32,265 nucleotides of DNA, taken from Lingula anatina. Lineage: Eukaryota > Brachiopoda > Lingulata > Lingulida > Lingulidae. The notes beneath the pieces are model-generated. The model did not search any database, was not told the origin of the DNA, and saw nothing but the letters and a program-made list of their open reading frames with translations. Below, one piece after another: positions 18,407 to 28,630 of this stretch (positions are counted from its first letter, which is position 1; the number at the start of each line of letters is the position of its first letter). The position numbers were made by a program, and so were the translations under genes. The stretch lies in contig NW_019775824.1 of the NCBI RefSeq assembly GCF_001039355.2, positions 283,565 to 315,829 on the forward strand. Direction: 5' to 3'.

Positions 18407-18721
18407 TGCAAAAACCATAATTATGGTAATACCGCGAACCTTTCGTGTTGGTAGTGGCAATCTTTTATGGAAATATTCACTCGTCTTGTGGAGATTACAT
18501 CAGGTTTTCACCAGTGGAAAAATGGCGGTTGAGGAATACCTCGTAATCAGTATGGCCGAGATCAGTCACCGTTTACATTTCACCTTTTATCATAACAGTT
18601 ATATAGTGACGTACAACAGAAATGTTTCATTTGTTTTTTACTTGATGAGAAAGCAATTCATGTTAAAATATCATGCAAATTAATAATTACTTTCTTTAAA
18701 CTTTCATGCGTGTTACACAGC

Positions 18722-18925
18722 AGTAGCAGATTTAGAGGAGGGGGGGTCAGGGGGTCCTGCCCCCCCCCCTTGATTTCTGAAAAAATCTAACCAAAGGTTC
18801 CTTCTTCAAATTAGAATTTTGACAAGCTGAATTATAGTTCTAAACTGCGCCAAATGTAGCTGTTCGCCCTCTAAAATACCAAAAATTTTCGGGGGGAGGG
18901 GGGGGGAGCGTCTGCTACGCACATG
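18722..18925 (-). repeat. Dispersed repeat, reverse copy of the 14.6-kb repeat
   Basis: The reverse complement matches 14680-14870 through GTATTTTAGAGGGCGAAC and the following ~120 bp. It is flanked by poly-G and poly-C blocks. Its intact homopolymer section shows what probably fills the N gap in the other copy. Confidence 0.7.
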
Positions 18926-19577
18926 AACATGTCAATGAGTTAAAAATTAAAGTACAATATAATAACCTGCTGTTTGAAACTGACACATACTTTAGTGCAG
19001 AATAAATCATGCCAAAAAGTTGGAAGACACCTTTATGTATTTCATAAAAGACACAAAATACAGAGACATTACACTTGCATTATCCCAATTACTGTAAGAC
19101 AAAGTTAAGTTTAATTAAAAAGCTAAGACATTCTCAGCAACTCTCATGTCTGTCTTCTAGAATCCTTTTTTCTTTACTTCGTTAAATTGAGAATTTTAAG
19201 CTTATGCTAAAAAAACAAATATTCAGAACTTCTCAACTATTCCTGAAGCAAAAGTAGGTTCACAGTGGTGATAAACAAAACAGGTACAGCATAGTTCCTG
19301 TCAACATGTACATACCATTAGAATAAATATATTAAAATTAATGACTAGTTTAAAAAATATCAATTTAGTACTACTAACCTAATTTTACTTTCTGTTTTAA
19401 GTTCAACTGCAATTTAATACTGTTGACTTATACATCATTTGAATTACAATTTTTTAAAATTTATTTCTCAACTTTATTTATTCACCAACTGTTTGGGTAT
19501 TTAATGCCAAAATTCAACTGGCAATCATTTAACCTTCAAACTACTGCATCATGATATATGCATTTTTATACAATGAA
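18926..19577. other. AT-rich 3' flank of minus-strand zinc-finger gene
   Basis: A minus-strand AATAAA (TTTATT on plus, 19473-19478) lies ~100 nt beyond the stop codon of the zinc-finger gene and is a good poly(A) signal. The rest is AT-rich without recognisable genes. Confidence 0.5.
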
Positions 19578-20387
19578 CTAAGCAAATGCATTTTTAAACA
19601 AAGCCACAGGATATGGTTGCTCTCCTGCAGGACCACAATCATCAAGTTTGTTTATAACCAATACCTGCGGTAGACCATTGCTATCCTGACAGACTGCAGT
19701 TTTACCATGGTCAACTTCTGTAGCATTCTGACCATGTGGTATCTGAACAGCTGATGCATCAGTGTGATCTTTTTCATGTAGATCACATTCACTTCTACTG
19801 ACAAATATCTTGTCACAAAACTTACACTTGTAGGTTACTAGTATATCTTCAGTGTGTTTTTTTTCATGATGAATGCAAATCCATTGTTGAGTAAATTTCT
19901 TATCACAGTACTGACATTTGAATGGTTTCTCTGCAGTGTGAATTCTTTCATGAAGACTGCAGTTGTATTTTTGAATAAATGTCTTATCACAGTACTGGCA
20001 TTTGTACGGTCTCTCTCCAGTATGAATTCTTTCATGTTTAGTACAAGACTGTTTGTAAGTAAATGCCCTATCACAATACTGGCATTTGTATCGTTTATCT
20101 CCAGTGTGAATTCTTTCATGTCGATTGCAATTCTGTATTTTCATGAATGCCTTATCACAAAACTGGCATTTGAATGGTTTCTCTCCAGTGTGGATTCTTA
20201 TGTGAAATTTGCAATTATCTTTTTTAATAAATGTCTTATCACAGTACTGGCATTTGTATGGCCTCTCTCCTGTGTGAAGCCTTTCATGTTCAGTGCAATT
20301 CCCCTTTTGAGTAAATGTCTTATCACAATACTGGCATTTGTATGGTCTCTCTCCAGTGTGAATTCTTTCAGGGGCAGTGCAATTCAT
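19578..20387 (-). CDS. C2H2 zinc-finger protein, 7 good fingers
   Basis: The frame is open from 20441 to the stop at 19578. The first ATG is at 20387-20385; the further 5' codons begin only with TTG. From that Met the protein is 269 aa. The start falls inside a degenerate first finger (KSQSC... TAPERIH, with one zinc Cys and one His replaced). Seven intact fingers with TGE(R/K)P linkers follow, and then a tail ending QPYPVALFKNAFA. All seven carry Cys at helix +4. It is presumably nuclear and DNA-binding, with unknown target. The conserved MENT-type leader of the plus-strand paralogues is missing, so the gene may be 5'-truncated or use an unseen upstream exon. It lies head-to-head with the gene at 24012. 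Confidence 0.75.
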   Translation of the reverse strand: MNCTAPERIHTGERPYKCQYCDKTFTQKGNCTEHERLHTGERPYKCQYCDKTFIKKDNCKFHIRIHTGEKPFKCQFCDKAFMKIQNCNRHERIHTGDKRYKCQYCDRAFTYKQSCTKHERIHTGERPYKCQYCDKTFIQKYNCSLHERIHTAEKPFKCQYCDKKFTQQWICIHHEKKHTEDILVTYKCKFCDKIFVSRSECDLHEKDHTDASAVQIPHGQNATEVDHGKTAVCQDSNGLPQVLVINKLDDCGPAGEQPYPVALFKNAFA

Positions 20388-20899
20388 TTTGAAAGTAAAT
20401 GTCTTGTTACAGCTCTGGGATTTGTATTTTCCCAATAAATGTTAACAATTTCAAATGGTAAAAAGATTCTGACAGAACTTTTGCTGGCTGACCACAGAAC
20501 TTCAACATGCACAATTCTTCTCCCTGAATGTAATTGTGTCACAGCATATGCAGAAACTAGGTACTTGTGGGTGGTTTAATTGCTCTCAACTCAAGAATTC
20601 TTTATGAGAACACATTTTTTTGTTCTTTCCCACTACTGCCCTGATATTCGTACTTCTTTCAGTCTATGAACTGCTAATTAGTAGTAAACAAAGGTTTCTG
20701 GTGCGAATCTCCTATCACACAATGAACTTGTATATTTGTATGGAGTTCTTTCTCAAATAATCCAGCCCCTAAAAATAAAATGTGATGAAAAACAAAATTA
20801 TTTCAGATGTTTCAATAACCTATACCGTGCCCAGTGCTGAACATAAAACTTGAATAACTTGACAGTGTGACATTCACACCATTATCCAGAGCCCAAGGT

Positions 20900-21199
20900 T
20901 GGCTTAAAGGGATAACATCTGTTCATTTTGGTCAAAATTTTAACTTTCCTGGGGTAAACAGCAATTTCCCCAAACCGATACTTACCAATGGTTAATGAAT
21001 CCATTCCATGTACAAAGACTGCTATAAAAAGTTTCTTTTTCTGTAATATTCACATAAAAGATTATAATGGAGGTACCTAGTATTAATAGCCATCTATATA
21101 GGTACCTGTGGTCTGATGGCAAACACAGATTCCAGAATAATTGTGATAACTGCTGTTCTGGTGGTAACAAGTTATTTATGATATTTCTATGAGTTGTTC

Positions 21200-21205
<6 letters not shown>
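20900..21205 (-). mobile_element. Diverged reverse copy of the 17.8-kb MITE-like element
   Basis: The reverse complement shares several blocks, in order, with 17800-18100: AACTCATAGAAATAT, AACAGCAGTTAT, AGACCAC, GGATTCATTAACCATTGGTA and a TTTAC(C/T)CCAGGAAA-type segment. The ends are eroded; the left one (CTTAAAGGGATAACA) still resembles the terminal repeat. Confidence 0.6.

Positions 21206-21238
<33 letters not shown>
21200..21238. repeat. (AAT)n microsatellite
   Basis: About 13 AAT/ATA units, adjoining the reverse MITE-like copy. Confidence 0.92.
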
Positions 21239-22004
21239 CTCAATTTTCATGTTGTTAACAGTATTAACTTAGTTTGGTATCCACTGGTTCTACTGGTATA
21301 CTTACCCAGTAAGATATTGCTGTTGCCCTGGTAGAGGGTAGTAAGATTGCAGACTGCTGTGTAGTGTACCTCATTTCTTTAATAAATCTGTTGTCTCTAT
21401 AACTGCACATGTCACATAAGGTATAATCATCAAATCATGGATGCTACCATACATCTAACTATATCAAATAAATAAGAATATAAATAAACAGAAAGATATA
21501 GCAGCACAATTGTATAGTATAGACATGCATGAAGAAAGCATTTATAATCACATGGTATGTTAGGGTTGATCCACTTGCCGAGCCACTTTGCTTACAGTGA
21601 GTGGATTGCATCCTAATATTAGAGGTTATTAGAATAATAATAGCAAAATTAATGATAAAATTATGAAAGAAATGAAAGTGATGATTAAACCTAAGCTCAG
21701 TTTGGAGTAATATTATATTGTCAGGAGCTATGAGCTGGGCTCTTAATTCTTTCCACATATTTTTTTACAAGTTTGATAAGTAACTTGACTATTTAATATT
21801 ATGGCCATTTTTCCAGATCTCATTAGGGCTTTGAAGAGCTCATTGTATCATTTATGTATACAGTCTCCCCATGTACACGTACCTCTTGGTATTTTGGTAC
21901 TTACGGCAAATGCGCGCTCTCCGCGCAGGGACAGCGTAGTGGGTAAAGGCAGGGCAATGTGCCGTCACAACAGTATTCTCACAAAAGATTAAATATCAAA
22001 AGAA

Positions 22005-22597
22005 ATACAAGGATATAATAGACAGTCCAAAGCTTGACACAAAGAACTTCACTTCTGCACATGCGCAATTATATCCCGAAAGCAAGAAAGAAGCCCGTCA
22101 AATGTCAATTAATTCATTTTATTATTCCGAATTCATTCAGCATGTGTAGAGAGTGGTCGGGTCAAGACCTAGTTAAAAGTTTTTTCATTGAATGATTAGA
22201 GTTTCTTTAATGTGAAGTGACGTCATCAATACGTAAGGTGTAATTTAACTCATTTTGGGCTCTGGATAAGCGATTAAAAAGAGCCCGGAGTGGACCCCAG
22301 TCCCTTACGAATACGTTATTGGGCTAGGGATATATTGATCGTGCGCGGCGGATGAGATTTTCTGAACCTTTGTTTTGCCAGGAATTGGACACGCTAGGCT
22401 GCTGAAACTTCCGAAATATATGGATTGCATCTTCTCTAGGACCTGACTACTTTGAGGGACTGGAGAATTCAAAGTAAAAGGAAGTGGGGAAATGTTTGTA
22501 TAGCTGAGCTGCAGAGATTTGCTGAGGTTAGTGATGGTCTTTTCTTTGTCATCTTGGAAGTACAAATTTCATGTAATATAGATGCCAAGGTTATTTG
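22005..22597. repeat. Direct duplication copy 1 of zinc-finger promoter block
   Basis: 593 bp repeated at 22599-23204 and separated only by a single N at 22598. The copies differ by a few substitutions and a ~14-bp block (TACTATTAGCTTAG type) present only in copy 2. Both contain the CRE, the GTGCGCGGCGG motif and the UTR exon with donor. Probably two alleles joined by the assembler. Confidence 0.85.
22218..22225. promoter_or_regulatory. Palindromic CRE (TGACGTCA), duplicate block copy 1
   Basis: A perfect CREB/ATF consensus in the region upstream of the plus-strand zinc-finger gene. The same 8-mer occurs in the second block copy and upstream of the paralogous gene. Confidence 0.55.
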
Positions 22598-22598
22598 N

Positions 22599-23204
22599 AT
22601 ACAAGGATATAATAGACAGTCCAAAGCTTGACACAAAGAACTTCACTTCTGCACATGCGCAATTATATCCCGAAAGCAAGAAAGAAGCCCGTCAAATGTC
22701 AATTAATTCATTTTATTATTCCGAATTCATTCAGCATGTGTAGAGAGTGGACGGGTCAGGACCTAGTTAAAAGTTTTTTCATTGAATGATTAGAGTTTCT
22801 TTAATGTGAAGTGACGTCATCAATACGTAAGGTGTAATTTAACTCATTTTGGGCTCTGGATAAGCGATTAAAAAGAGCCCGGAGTGGACCCCAGTCCCTT
22901 ACGAATACGTTATTGGGCTAGGGATATATTGATCGTGCGCGGCGGATGAGATTTTCTGAACCTTTGTTTTGCCAGGAATTGGGCACGCTAGGCTGCTGAA
23001 ACTTCCGAAATATATGGATTGCATCTTCTCTAGGACCTGACTACTTTGATACTATTAGCTTAGGGACTGGAGAATTCAAAGTAAAAGGAAGTGGGGAAAT
23101 GTTTGTATAGCTGAGCTGCAGAGATTTGCTGAGGTCAGTGATGGTCTTTTCTTTGTCATCTTGGAAGTACAAATTTCATGTAATATAGATGGCAAGGTTA
23201 TTTG
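22599..23204. repeat. Direct duplication copy 2, promoter and first exon of zinc-finger gene
   Basis: The copy contiguous with the gene body. Its long form (with GATACTATTAGCTTAG) agrees with the paralogous promoter at 27590-27731, so this allele matches the ancestral arrangement. Confidence 0.85.
22812..22819. promoter_or_regulatory. Palindromic CRE (TGACGTCA) upstream of 19-finger gene
   Basis: About 1.2 kb upstream of the Met codon and 320 nt upstream of the first UTR donor. Context GTGACGTCATCAAT. A GC-rich motif, GTGCGCGGCGGATGAG, follows near 22937. Confidence 0.55.
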
Positions 23205-23476
23205 TTGTCTTCAGATGAATTAAAAATGAAAGAGAAACGGCAGTATTGACTTTTACTCTGAATATGTGAATTTCATCTTTTATCCACGTAGTATCCATTT
23301 GTATATATATAGCCATTTATAAAAACATAATCATTTATCTATTTATTTATTTCTGCAATGTTAAAGTCAGTTGTGCTTTCATTGATTGTACATTGTATGT
23401 GAAGGTGTTTATCAATGCAGAATCTGTATCTTGTTATTTCTATAATTACCTGACATCTTTATTGATTTTATTGCAG
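23064..23476 (+). other. 5'-UTR exon and first intron of the 19-finger gene
   Basis: The leader exon ends at CTGAG|GTCAGT (23133/23134) and the intron ends TTATTGCAG (23476), giving a 343-bp intron. The next exon begins GGACTGGAC. The leader segment also begins GGACTGGAG after an AG, and the two exons resemble each other (GAAATGTTTGTATAGCTGAG versus GAATGTTTCTGTTTAGCTGA). The paralogous gene shows the same structure. Confidence 0.6.
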
Positions 23477-24011
23477 GGACTGGACAAATCAATATATGAA
23501 GTCATTAATTGCCTTGGGAATGTTTCTGTTTAGCTGAACTGCAGGCATTTGTAGAGAGCATTTATTAATCATCTGACAGAAGATTCCAAGAATTTGTGGA
23601 CAGCTTTTGAAAACAGAAGAAAAAGTTGTAGAAACGACAGTGATTGCCTTAAATCTAAAAAAAATTGCATTTTTCATTAAATAAAAGAGAAATCACATTA
23701 CTAGTAAACTATTTGTTGTGGCGAGAGATTTGTATGAAACCTCTTTGTATTAATTTACCAGATATAGAACACACATTTTAAATATTGTATAGATATCAGG
23801 AAAGTGGAGAGATAATAACCTCATAAGCAAAAATAATCAGCCTTTTTTATGAAACTCACACTCACATTGAAGAGAGCACTTAATTACAACTGCCGAAGAA
23901 ATTGTGACTTTACCAAAAAGGGACATTTTGTTTGAAATCAAAGAATTCTCACTGAAAGACAAACAGAAAAAAGCTGGTAGATATTCTGTGATCAGTAACA
24001 TCCAAGAAGAA

Positions 24012-25949
24012 ATGGAGAACACCAAGAAAGAAGAGCAGTTGGGAGACTATGAGACATTTGCTGTTTCTCTAAAAAATACTTCTGTTCATAAAAGAATTCG
24101 CATTAGAAAGAAAGTACACAAATGTCAGTACTGTGATGTGACATTTGCTCATAAATCTAATCGTACTATCCATGAAAGAATTCACACTGGAGAAAAACCA
24201 TACAAATGCCAGTACTGTGATAAGAGGTTTATTCAAAAACAAAATTGTCGTTTTCATGAAAGAAACCACACTGGAGAGCAACTATACAAATGCCAGTATT
24301 GTGATAAGGCATTTACTCACAAACTGTCATGTACCCATCATGAAAGAATTCACACTGGAGAGAAACCATACAAATGCCAGTATTGTGATCTAGCATTTCC
24401 TCAAAAAGGGAGTTGTGTTGTTCACGAAAAAATTCACACTGGGGATAAACCATACAAGTGTCAGTACTGTGATAAGGCATTTACTCAAAATTATATTTGC
24501 AGAAGGCATGAAAAAACTCACATTGAAGAAAAACAATATAAATGCAAGTACTGTGATAGGACATATCTTCACAGACAAACGTGCATTGAACATGAAAGAA
24601 TTCACACTGGAGAGAAACCATTCAAATGCCAGTACTGCGATAGGGCATTTACAAACAAGTCTCTGTGCTCAAGTCATGAAGTAATTCATACTGGAAAAAA
24701 AACATACAAATGCCAGTACTGTGATAAGACCTTTGCTCGAAAAAAAGGATGTAAGGCTCATGAAGAAATTCACTCAAGAAAAAAACCATACAAATGCCAG
24801 TTCTGTGATAAAAGATTTACTGCAAAACATTCTTGCATTCATCATGAAAGAAATCACACAGGAGAGAAACCATACAAATGCCAGTACTGTGATAAGACAT
24901 TTCCTCTAAGACAGCATTGGATTAATCATGAAAGAATTCACACAGGAGAGAAACCATACAAATGCCAGCACTGTGATAAGAAGTTTGCTCGAAGAGCAGG
25001 ATGCACTGCTCATGAAAAAACTCATGCAAAAGAGAATTCATACAAATGTCAGTACTGTGACAAAAAAATGACTACAAAACGATCTTGCAATAATCATGAA
25101 AAAATTCACACTGGAGAAAAACCATACAAATGCCAGTACTGTGATAAGAGGTTTATCCAAAAACAAAATTGTCGTCTTCATGAAAGAAACCACACTGGAG
25201 AGCAACAATACAAATGCCAGTATTGTGATAAGGCATTTACTCACAAACTGTCATGTACCCTTCATGAAAGAACTCACACTGGAGAGAAACCATACAAATG
25301 CAAGTATTGTGATAAGACATTTTCTCAAAGAAGGTATTGCATTTCACATGAAAGAATTCACACTGGTGAGAAACCATTCAAATGTCAGTACTGTGACAAG
25401 GCATTTGCTCATAGAAGTTCCTGTACTGGTCATGAAGAAACTCACTCTGGAGAAAGGCCATTCAAATGCCAGTTTTGCGATGAGACATTTACTCGGACAT
25501 GCCTCCGCGCTGGTCATGAAAGAACTCACTCAGGAGTGAAACTGTACAAATGTGAAAACTGCGACAAAGGATTTACTGATATAAATAAATTTGATTCTCA
25601 TCAGGTTAGTTACTGTGAGGAGAAACCATACAGTTGTAAGTTCTGTCACAAGATATTTGTCAGCAGAAATGCATGTGATCTACATGAAAAAGATCACACA
25701 ATAGCACATGGACCTTGTGATACAGGAGTGGACTATGGTAAAAATGTAGGCTGTCCTGATAGTGATGGGATATCCCATAAAGTGGTTAAAAGAGAAAATG
25801 TAGGCTGTCCTGATAATGATGGGATATCCCATAAAGTGGTCAAAAGAGAAAATGAGGATTTTGCCCCTGAAAGAGGGCAGGCATTTCCTGTTGCTTTGTT
25901 TAAAAATGTTTTTTCAGTGATTCAGGAAAAAAAGCCTGAAGCATCATAA
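24012..25949 (+). CDS. C2H2 zinc-finger protein, 19 fingers
   Basis: 645 aa from the ATG at 24012. The frame stays open upstream to 23871, but only with GTG/TTG codons, and the paralogue loses that frame by an indel, so the conserved MENT start is preferred. Leader (~36 aa): MENTKKEEQ ... ETFAVSLKNTSVH. Nineteen fingers follow in 28-residue steps; finger 18 is a C2HC variant (final His moved to a Cys), finger 12 has Met for the core Phe, and fingers 1, 10, 17 and 18 lack the +4 Cys that the other 15 carry. Fingers 2-3 and 13-14 are near-identical. The tail carries an 18-residue duplication and FPVALFKNVFS, extended by ~11 residues beyond relatives. Likely a nuclear DNA-binding regulator; target unknown. 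Two-exon gene with a UTR intron, and a poly(A) signal AATAAA at 26085-26090. Confidence 0.92.
   Translation: MENTKKEEQLGDYETFAVSLKNTSVHKRIRIRKKVHKCQYCDVTFAHKSNRTIHERIHTGEKPYKCQYCDKRFIQKQNCRFHERNHTGEQLYKCQYCDKAFTHKLSCTHHERIHTGEKPYKCQYCDLAFPQKGSCVVHEKIHTGDKPYKCQYCDKAFTQNYICRRHEKTHIEEKQYKCKYCDRTYLHRQTCIEHERIHTGEKPFKCQYCDRAFTNKSLCSSHEVIHTGKKTYKCQYCDKTFARKKGCKAHEEIHSRKKPYKCQFCDKRFTAKHSCIHHERNHTGEKPYKCQYCDKTFPLRQHWINHERIHTGEKPYKCQHCDKKFARRAGCTAHEKTHAKENSYKCQYCDKKMTTKRSCNNHEKIHTGEKPYKCQYCDKRFIQKQNCRLHERNHTGEQQYKCQYCDKAFTHKLSCTLHERTHTGEKPYKCKYCDKTFSQRRYCISHERIHTGEKPFKCQYCDKAFAHRSSCTGHEETHSGERPFKCQFCDETFTRTCLRAGHERTHSGVKLYKCENCDKGFTDINKFDSHQVSYCEEKPYSCKFCHKIFVSRNACDLHEKDHTIAHGPCDTGVDYGKNVGCPDSDGISHKVVKRENVGCPDNDGISHKVVKRENEDFAPERGQAFPVALFKNVFSVIQEKKPEAS
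25742..25849 (+). repeat. 54-bp in-frame tandem duplication in zinc-finger tail
   Basis: Two 54-bp units (25742-25795, 25796-25849), each encoding NVGCPD(S/N)DGISHKVVKRE. They differ at two or three bases. The other family members have one copy of the equivalent segment. Confidence 0.95.
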
Positions 25950-27245
25950 ATAGAATATTGTGTTAAAATCTTAAATAGACATAGAAATAATTTATTAATT
26001 ATGAATTTTTGTGTTTGTCATGATGCTAGTGTTTTTTGCTAAATGAAAAATTTTAATTTTTTTTGTATGTTTACAAGTAATAATAATAAATAAATCAATA
26101 ATGTTAATATTATAATAAGTGTCATTATTGTAATTATAAACAAGTCACATGTAGTAGTGATATATGTTAGTTGAACTTGAGATCAATTAGTAGCACATTA
26201 TATTACTGTCATTTAGGTAAATGTTATTATAGAATACTGTTATCTAGAAGAATGGATTTTATTGTATCTTATTCACAAGCATGTTCTAGCTGGCAAAACT
26301 ACAAATTTGCATAAATATATAAGAATGTGACATTTTATTTTAATACAAAACTCTAGACAACTACATGCATGGTTGCTATAATTAGGAATGATATTGTGCA
26401 AGCTGCTAATGCACATACCTTTTCTTCAAGCAATTATTAAGTAAATGAAATAATAATAGCTTTGTTTCACCAGGGATAAACTGGTGCCAGTTGAGTACAC
26501 TCTGTATGTCATCTGAGAGAGACTTTTATCCACAATGTCCTTGGACAACTGATAATGAAGTATTGAAATTATCAACCATACTGTAATAATTAAATGCAAA
26601 ATAGCGAACCAATAAAGATATTAATAAGAATAATTATCTTAAGCAAAGTCCAATACAACTTTAAAAAAATATTACATTGTTAAGTCTACATTTAAGAAAC
26701 AATTAAAGCTTATATATTTATTTATGGCTTTTTTGTCTTTCATATTTTATTAGCAGTATTTTCTCAGTCCACAGTGCAAATGATGCACGTTCTGCCTTGG
26801 TAAATTGCGCATTTTTGTTTCTGCTTCCCTAACATGTAATGAACTCTGCGAAAATAAAGCCAACTTTGGATCCTGGGTAAATGTTGATGGTGATTGTCCA
26901 TTTATCCACGCTTTCGTGATATTCCTCTGCTTTAAAAAATATTTTAGTTCATCACTGGGCAAGGAAGGTCGCTGAAATTATTTTGCATATAAAAATGCAT
27001 TTTCGGAAAATTTTATACCAGTTAAAAAATTGTGTTGTACGTGAACTTAGGGGAGAAACAGTAGAGAATCTACGTAATACTTCCCACTCGGTGCAAGTGC
27101 CAGAAAACGGAGACCACCGCTCCCAGCATCTACTACTATTACTTCCAGTACCTTACTAACTTCCAAAGGGTCGTTAATGTAAACATAAAATGTAAACATA
27201 AAATGTAAACAATAAAAAATTCATTTATACATAGGCCCGGCGTAG
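25950..27245. other. Spacer between tandem zinc-finger genes
   Basis: 3' UTR and poly(A) signal of the upstream gene, then AT-rich sequence. A candidate minus-strand terminal exon lies at 26750-26971. A short tandem repeat of TAAACATAAAATG occurs near 27179-27211. Confidence 0.5.
26750..26971 (-). CDS. Candidate terminal exon of unknown gene
   Basis: On the minus strand an acceptor (AAATAATTTCAG|CGACC) opens a 73-codon frame reading RPSLPSDELKYFLKQRNITK and on to LHCGLRKYC and a TAA. The stop overlaps an AATAAA. There is no ATG in frame near the start, so it would have to be a 3' exon of a gene whose other parts I cannot find. Residue use looks somewhat protein-like but I recognise no domain. 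It may be chance or a relic. Confidence 0.22.
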   Translation of the reverse strand, partial: RPSLPSDELKYFLKQRNITKAWINGQSPSTFTQDPKLALFSQSSLHVREAETKMRNLPRQNVHHLHCGLRKYC

Positions 27246-27967
27246 ACCCCAGCCAGTCACTACAAATACGTACGTTGGGTCAGGGATAATCATATATTGA
27301 TCATAATGTATGTGCGCGGCGGACGAGGGGTTGATGCAAGTTCTTGAAACAAAAAAGAACAGATTATGATAAGCGATTACACTCATTGCCATTTTTATTT
27401 TGTATCATTGATAGTAATGAGTTCAAAAAGTGCAAGATTACATGTTGTGTGATGACGTCATCACTTTATGAGCTCCAACTGGGAAAGTATATTAATTTCA
27501 CATAGGGCCCAGAATAAGCCTTAGTTGAGATTATCTGCCCCTCCTTTGTTTGGTCAAGAATTCATTTAATAGGACATTGGACACGGTAGGCTGCAGAAAC
27601 TTCCGAAATATATGGATTGCATCTTCTCTAGGACCTGACTACTTTGATACTATTAGCTTAGGGACTGGAGAATTCAAAGTAAAAGGAAGTGGGGAAATGT
27701 TTGTCTAGCTGAGCTGCAGATATTTGCTGAGGTCAGTGATGCCGATGGTCCTTTCTTTGTCATCTTGGTAGTACAAAATCCATGTGACTATTTCGGATAT
27801 TTACCAGCTGTAATATAGACACCAAGGTTTTGTGTTCGTCAATTGAAAATAGAAATTTAGGAGAAATCATAGAAATGGCAGTGTTTACTTTTATTCTGAA
27901 TATATGGATTTCGTCTTTTATCCACGTAGTAACCATTTGCAATAGTTTAGCTATTTATAAAAACATA

Positions 27968-28035
<68 letters not shown>

Positions 28036-28107
28036 GCTGCTTATCAATAAAGAATCTGTATCTTGTTATTTCTATAATTACCTGACACTTTAAATGATTT
28101 TTTCCAG
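27246..28107 (+). promoter_or_regulatory. Promoter region, UTR exon and intron of 12-finger gene
   Basis: Paralogous to 22.2-23.5 kb. It holds GACCCCAG and GTGCGCGGCGGACGAG (27311-27326), a perfect CRE TGACGTCA (27453-27460), a nearly identical ~130-bp block (27590-27720), donor CTGAG|GTCAGT (27731/27732) and acceptor TTTCCAG (28107). The intron is 376 bp and includes an (AT)n array. Compared with the sister gene, the order of the CRE and the GC-rich motif is reversed, so the promoter was rearranged. Confidence 0.6.
27970..28032. repeat. (AT)n microsatellite
   Basis: About 31 AT units in the UTR intron of the 12-finger gene. The sister gene has a short ATTTATCTATTTATTT stretch at the equivalent place. 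Confidence 0.93.
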
Positions 28108-28630
28108 GGACTGGACAATTCAAAATGAGAGGTCCTCGCTTCAGAAATGTTTCTGCTTAGCTGAACTGCAGGCAGTTGAAGAGATCATGTTATTGATTAA
28201 TAACAGACCCTAAATTCTTGATATCTTCTCTTGGGAATATAGAAAGAGAAATTGTAGAAACGGCAGTGTTGACTTTAACTCTGAAAAGAGCTGCATTTTT
28301 TATGGATGGAAGAGAAATCGCATTACTAGTAAACAGTTAGTTGTGGCAATAGATTCCATGAAACCCTTTTGTGTTAATTCACCTGTTATAGTACACACGT
28401 TTTGAAAATTGTGCAAATACTTTCAGAAAAGTGGGGAGATAATAACCTCATAAGAAAAATTAGCTATTTTTTTTTTCAAAACTCACACTCACATTGAAGA
28501 GAGCATACAATAACAACTGCTGAAGAAATTGTGATTTCACCAAAAAGGGATAATGTTTTAAATCTTCTCATTGAAAGACAAACAGAAAAAAGCTAGTAGA
28601 AATTCTGTGATCAATTACATCCAAGAAGAA

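Larger units (their letters stand above)
20442..22004. other. Intergenic region between head-to-head zinc-finger genes
   Basis: Contains a diverged reverse-orientation copy of the inverted-repeat element (about 20900-21205), an (AAT)n microsatellite (21200-21238) and otherwise AT-rich sequence. The 99-codon minus ORF at 21459-21758 is not protein-like. No gene found. Confidence 0.5.

Noticed and set aside
24100-25700. Regular 84-bp periodicity resembling a repeat array or CRISPR
   Set aside because: The period is the 28-codon C2H2 finger unit within an open reading frame; no spacer/repeat structure and the genome is animal.
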